Both the position numbers and the translations under genes were made by a program. Positions 63,427-64,000 of a stretch of 64,000 bases of DNA are shown piece by piece. Every line of letters starts with the position of its first letter. Position 1 is the first letter of the stretch. This DNA is from Parapedobacter defluvii (GTDB taxonomy: Bacteria; Bacteroidota; Bacteroidia; Sphingobacteriales; Sphingobacteriaceae): NCBI RefSeq assembly GCF_014642075.1, contig NZ_BMIK01000020.1, forward strand, positions 1 to 64,000, in the 5' to 3' direction. Under the pieces are notes generated by a model. The model ran no database searches. It was not told the origin of the DNA and was given only the letters and a program-made list of their open reading frames with translations.

Positions 63427-64000
63427 TCATTGACAACATAAATATTCAGTTGCAAGTTTATCAAGGAACTGAAACAGCATTTCATTCATCTCCCTGAAAT
63501 CGTGATTCCGGATTTCATCGGGTTTCTGTACATACCGATGTATCGTGTTGTTGGTTAAAAAATCTAATTCCTCTGCAATAAGCAAGGCTACCACTTCGGG
63601 TGTAAACTCCATATGGCACTGAAAACCATAGACCAGGTTACTGTATGCTACGATCTGTCTTGGACAACCTATGCTTGTCGCCAAAACCTTGCTTTGCGGG
63701 GTAAGTCCCGGCATATCGTTGTGCCAATGTCCGACAGGTAAGCTTGAACCGAAATGATTTATTTTTTTGTCCATTAAGCCATCCTCTGTAAGCCGTATAG
63801 GGAAAACGCCGATTTCTTTTTCCGGACTGTGTTCAAAATTTGCCCCAAATGCTTCACCGATGAGTTGTGAGCCCAAACAAACTCCCACAACGGCTTTGTT
63901 TGCATGTATTGCTTTCTGTATTAAGGCTATTTCAGCTTTCGCGTCAAAATGAGGGCAATCTTCTTTTGTGGTATGAGGACTTTGTGGTCCACCCATTACA
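63427..64000 (-). CDS. Class I glutamine amidotransferase, 5' end cut by the window
   Basis: At least 190 residues; the frame continues past position 64000 (codon GTA precedes the first internal ATG at 63996, giving VMGGPQSP), so the true start is outside. The nucleophile is in VVGVCLGSQLIGEAFGA; the catalytic His is in GFQCHMEFTPEVV with the nearby Glu. It resembles GMP synthase-like amidotransferase proteins of unknown ammonia acceptor. Convergent with the AraC gene, stops 15 bases apart. Confidence 0.9.
   Translation of the reverse strand, partial: VMGGPQSPHTTKEDCPHFDAKAEIALIQKAIHANKAVVGVCLGSQLIGEAFGANFEHSPEKEIGVFPIRLTEDGLMDKKINHFGSSLPVGHWHNDMPGLTPQSKVLATSIGCPRQIVAYSNLVYGFQCHMEFTPEVVALLIAEELDFLTNNTIHRYVQKPDEIRNHDFREMNEMLFQFLDKLATEYLCCQ

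Overview
The window comes from a Bacteroidetes chromosome, most likely a Sphingobacteriaceae member of the Parapedobacter/Pedobacter type; the family and genus are inferred from gene content and style. Supporting signs are two SusC/SusD pairs, an ECF sigma/FecR switch, a MurF-alanine racemase fusion, a fused GldF-GldG protein, the alternative GlmU-like enzyme, futalosine-pathway MqnC, and promoters of the Bacteroidetes form TTG-N20-TAnnTTTG in front of tRNA, ribosomal-protein and sigma-factor genes. No rRNA, CRISPR array, insertion sequence, integrase or phage gene was seen.

Layout. Positions 244-3237 hold a three-gene minus-strand operon that fits an ABC-three-component (ABC-3C) conflict system: nuclease-like effector, small middle component and a Rad50-like DUF2326 ATPase with overlapping ends. 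Next come a decayed small lipoprotein-like frame, an M1 aminopeptidase gene with its catalytic core deleted, and gldFG. A tRNA-Gly/tRNA-Leu pair and recX follow, divergent from murF-alr and a DUF502 membrane protein. Positions 13.1-17.8 kb carry a minus-strand run (cysteine desulfurase, pyruvyl transferase-like protein, THUMP-like methyltransferase, luciferase-like monooxygenase), then OsmC and tRNA-Thr.

The 18.8-36.1 kb section is the accessory nutrient region. SusC1/SusD1 lies on the plus strand. On the minus strand an ECF sigma factor, FecR, an STN-bearing SusC2, SusD2 and a secreted TIM-barrel epimerase form a regulated uptake locus, followed by an MFS transporter, a LutA-like iron-sulfur protein, a second epimerase and Ku. 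No glycoside hydrolase is present, so the substrates are unknown.

From 36.2 to 55.2 kb the genes are mostly housekeeping: a PQQ-type sugar dehydrogenase, mqnC, scpB, a very acidic small protein, an XRE regulator, an operon glmU-like-tpiA-prmA-mpl, L31 type B, a CBM9-like protein with a sugar-kinase-like phosphotransferase, pckA, aconitase, rpe, a PgpH-like HD phosphohydrolase and tRNA-Ser. From 55.4 kb to the end lie a cupin, a soluble multi-PAS/GAF histidine kinase with two stand-alone receivers, and a stress or small-molecule cluster (alcohol dehydrogenase, alpha/beta hydrolase, frameshifted cyclophilin-like lipoprotein, sugar acetyltransferase, AraC regulator), ending in a truncated glutamine amidotransferase.

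The most interesting items are the ABC-3C operon, the 17-nt periodic AC-rich repeats near both susC genes, the orphan acidic protein, and the two broken genes. All calls are made by reading; no database search was run.
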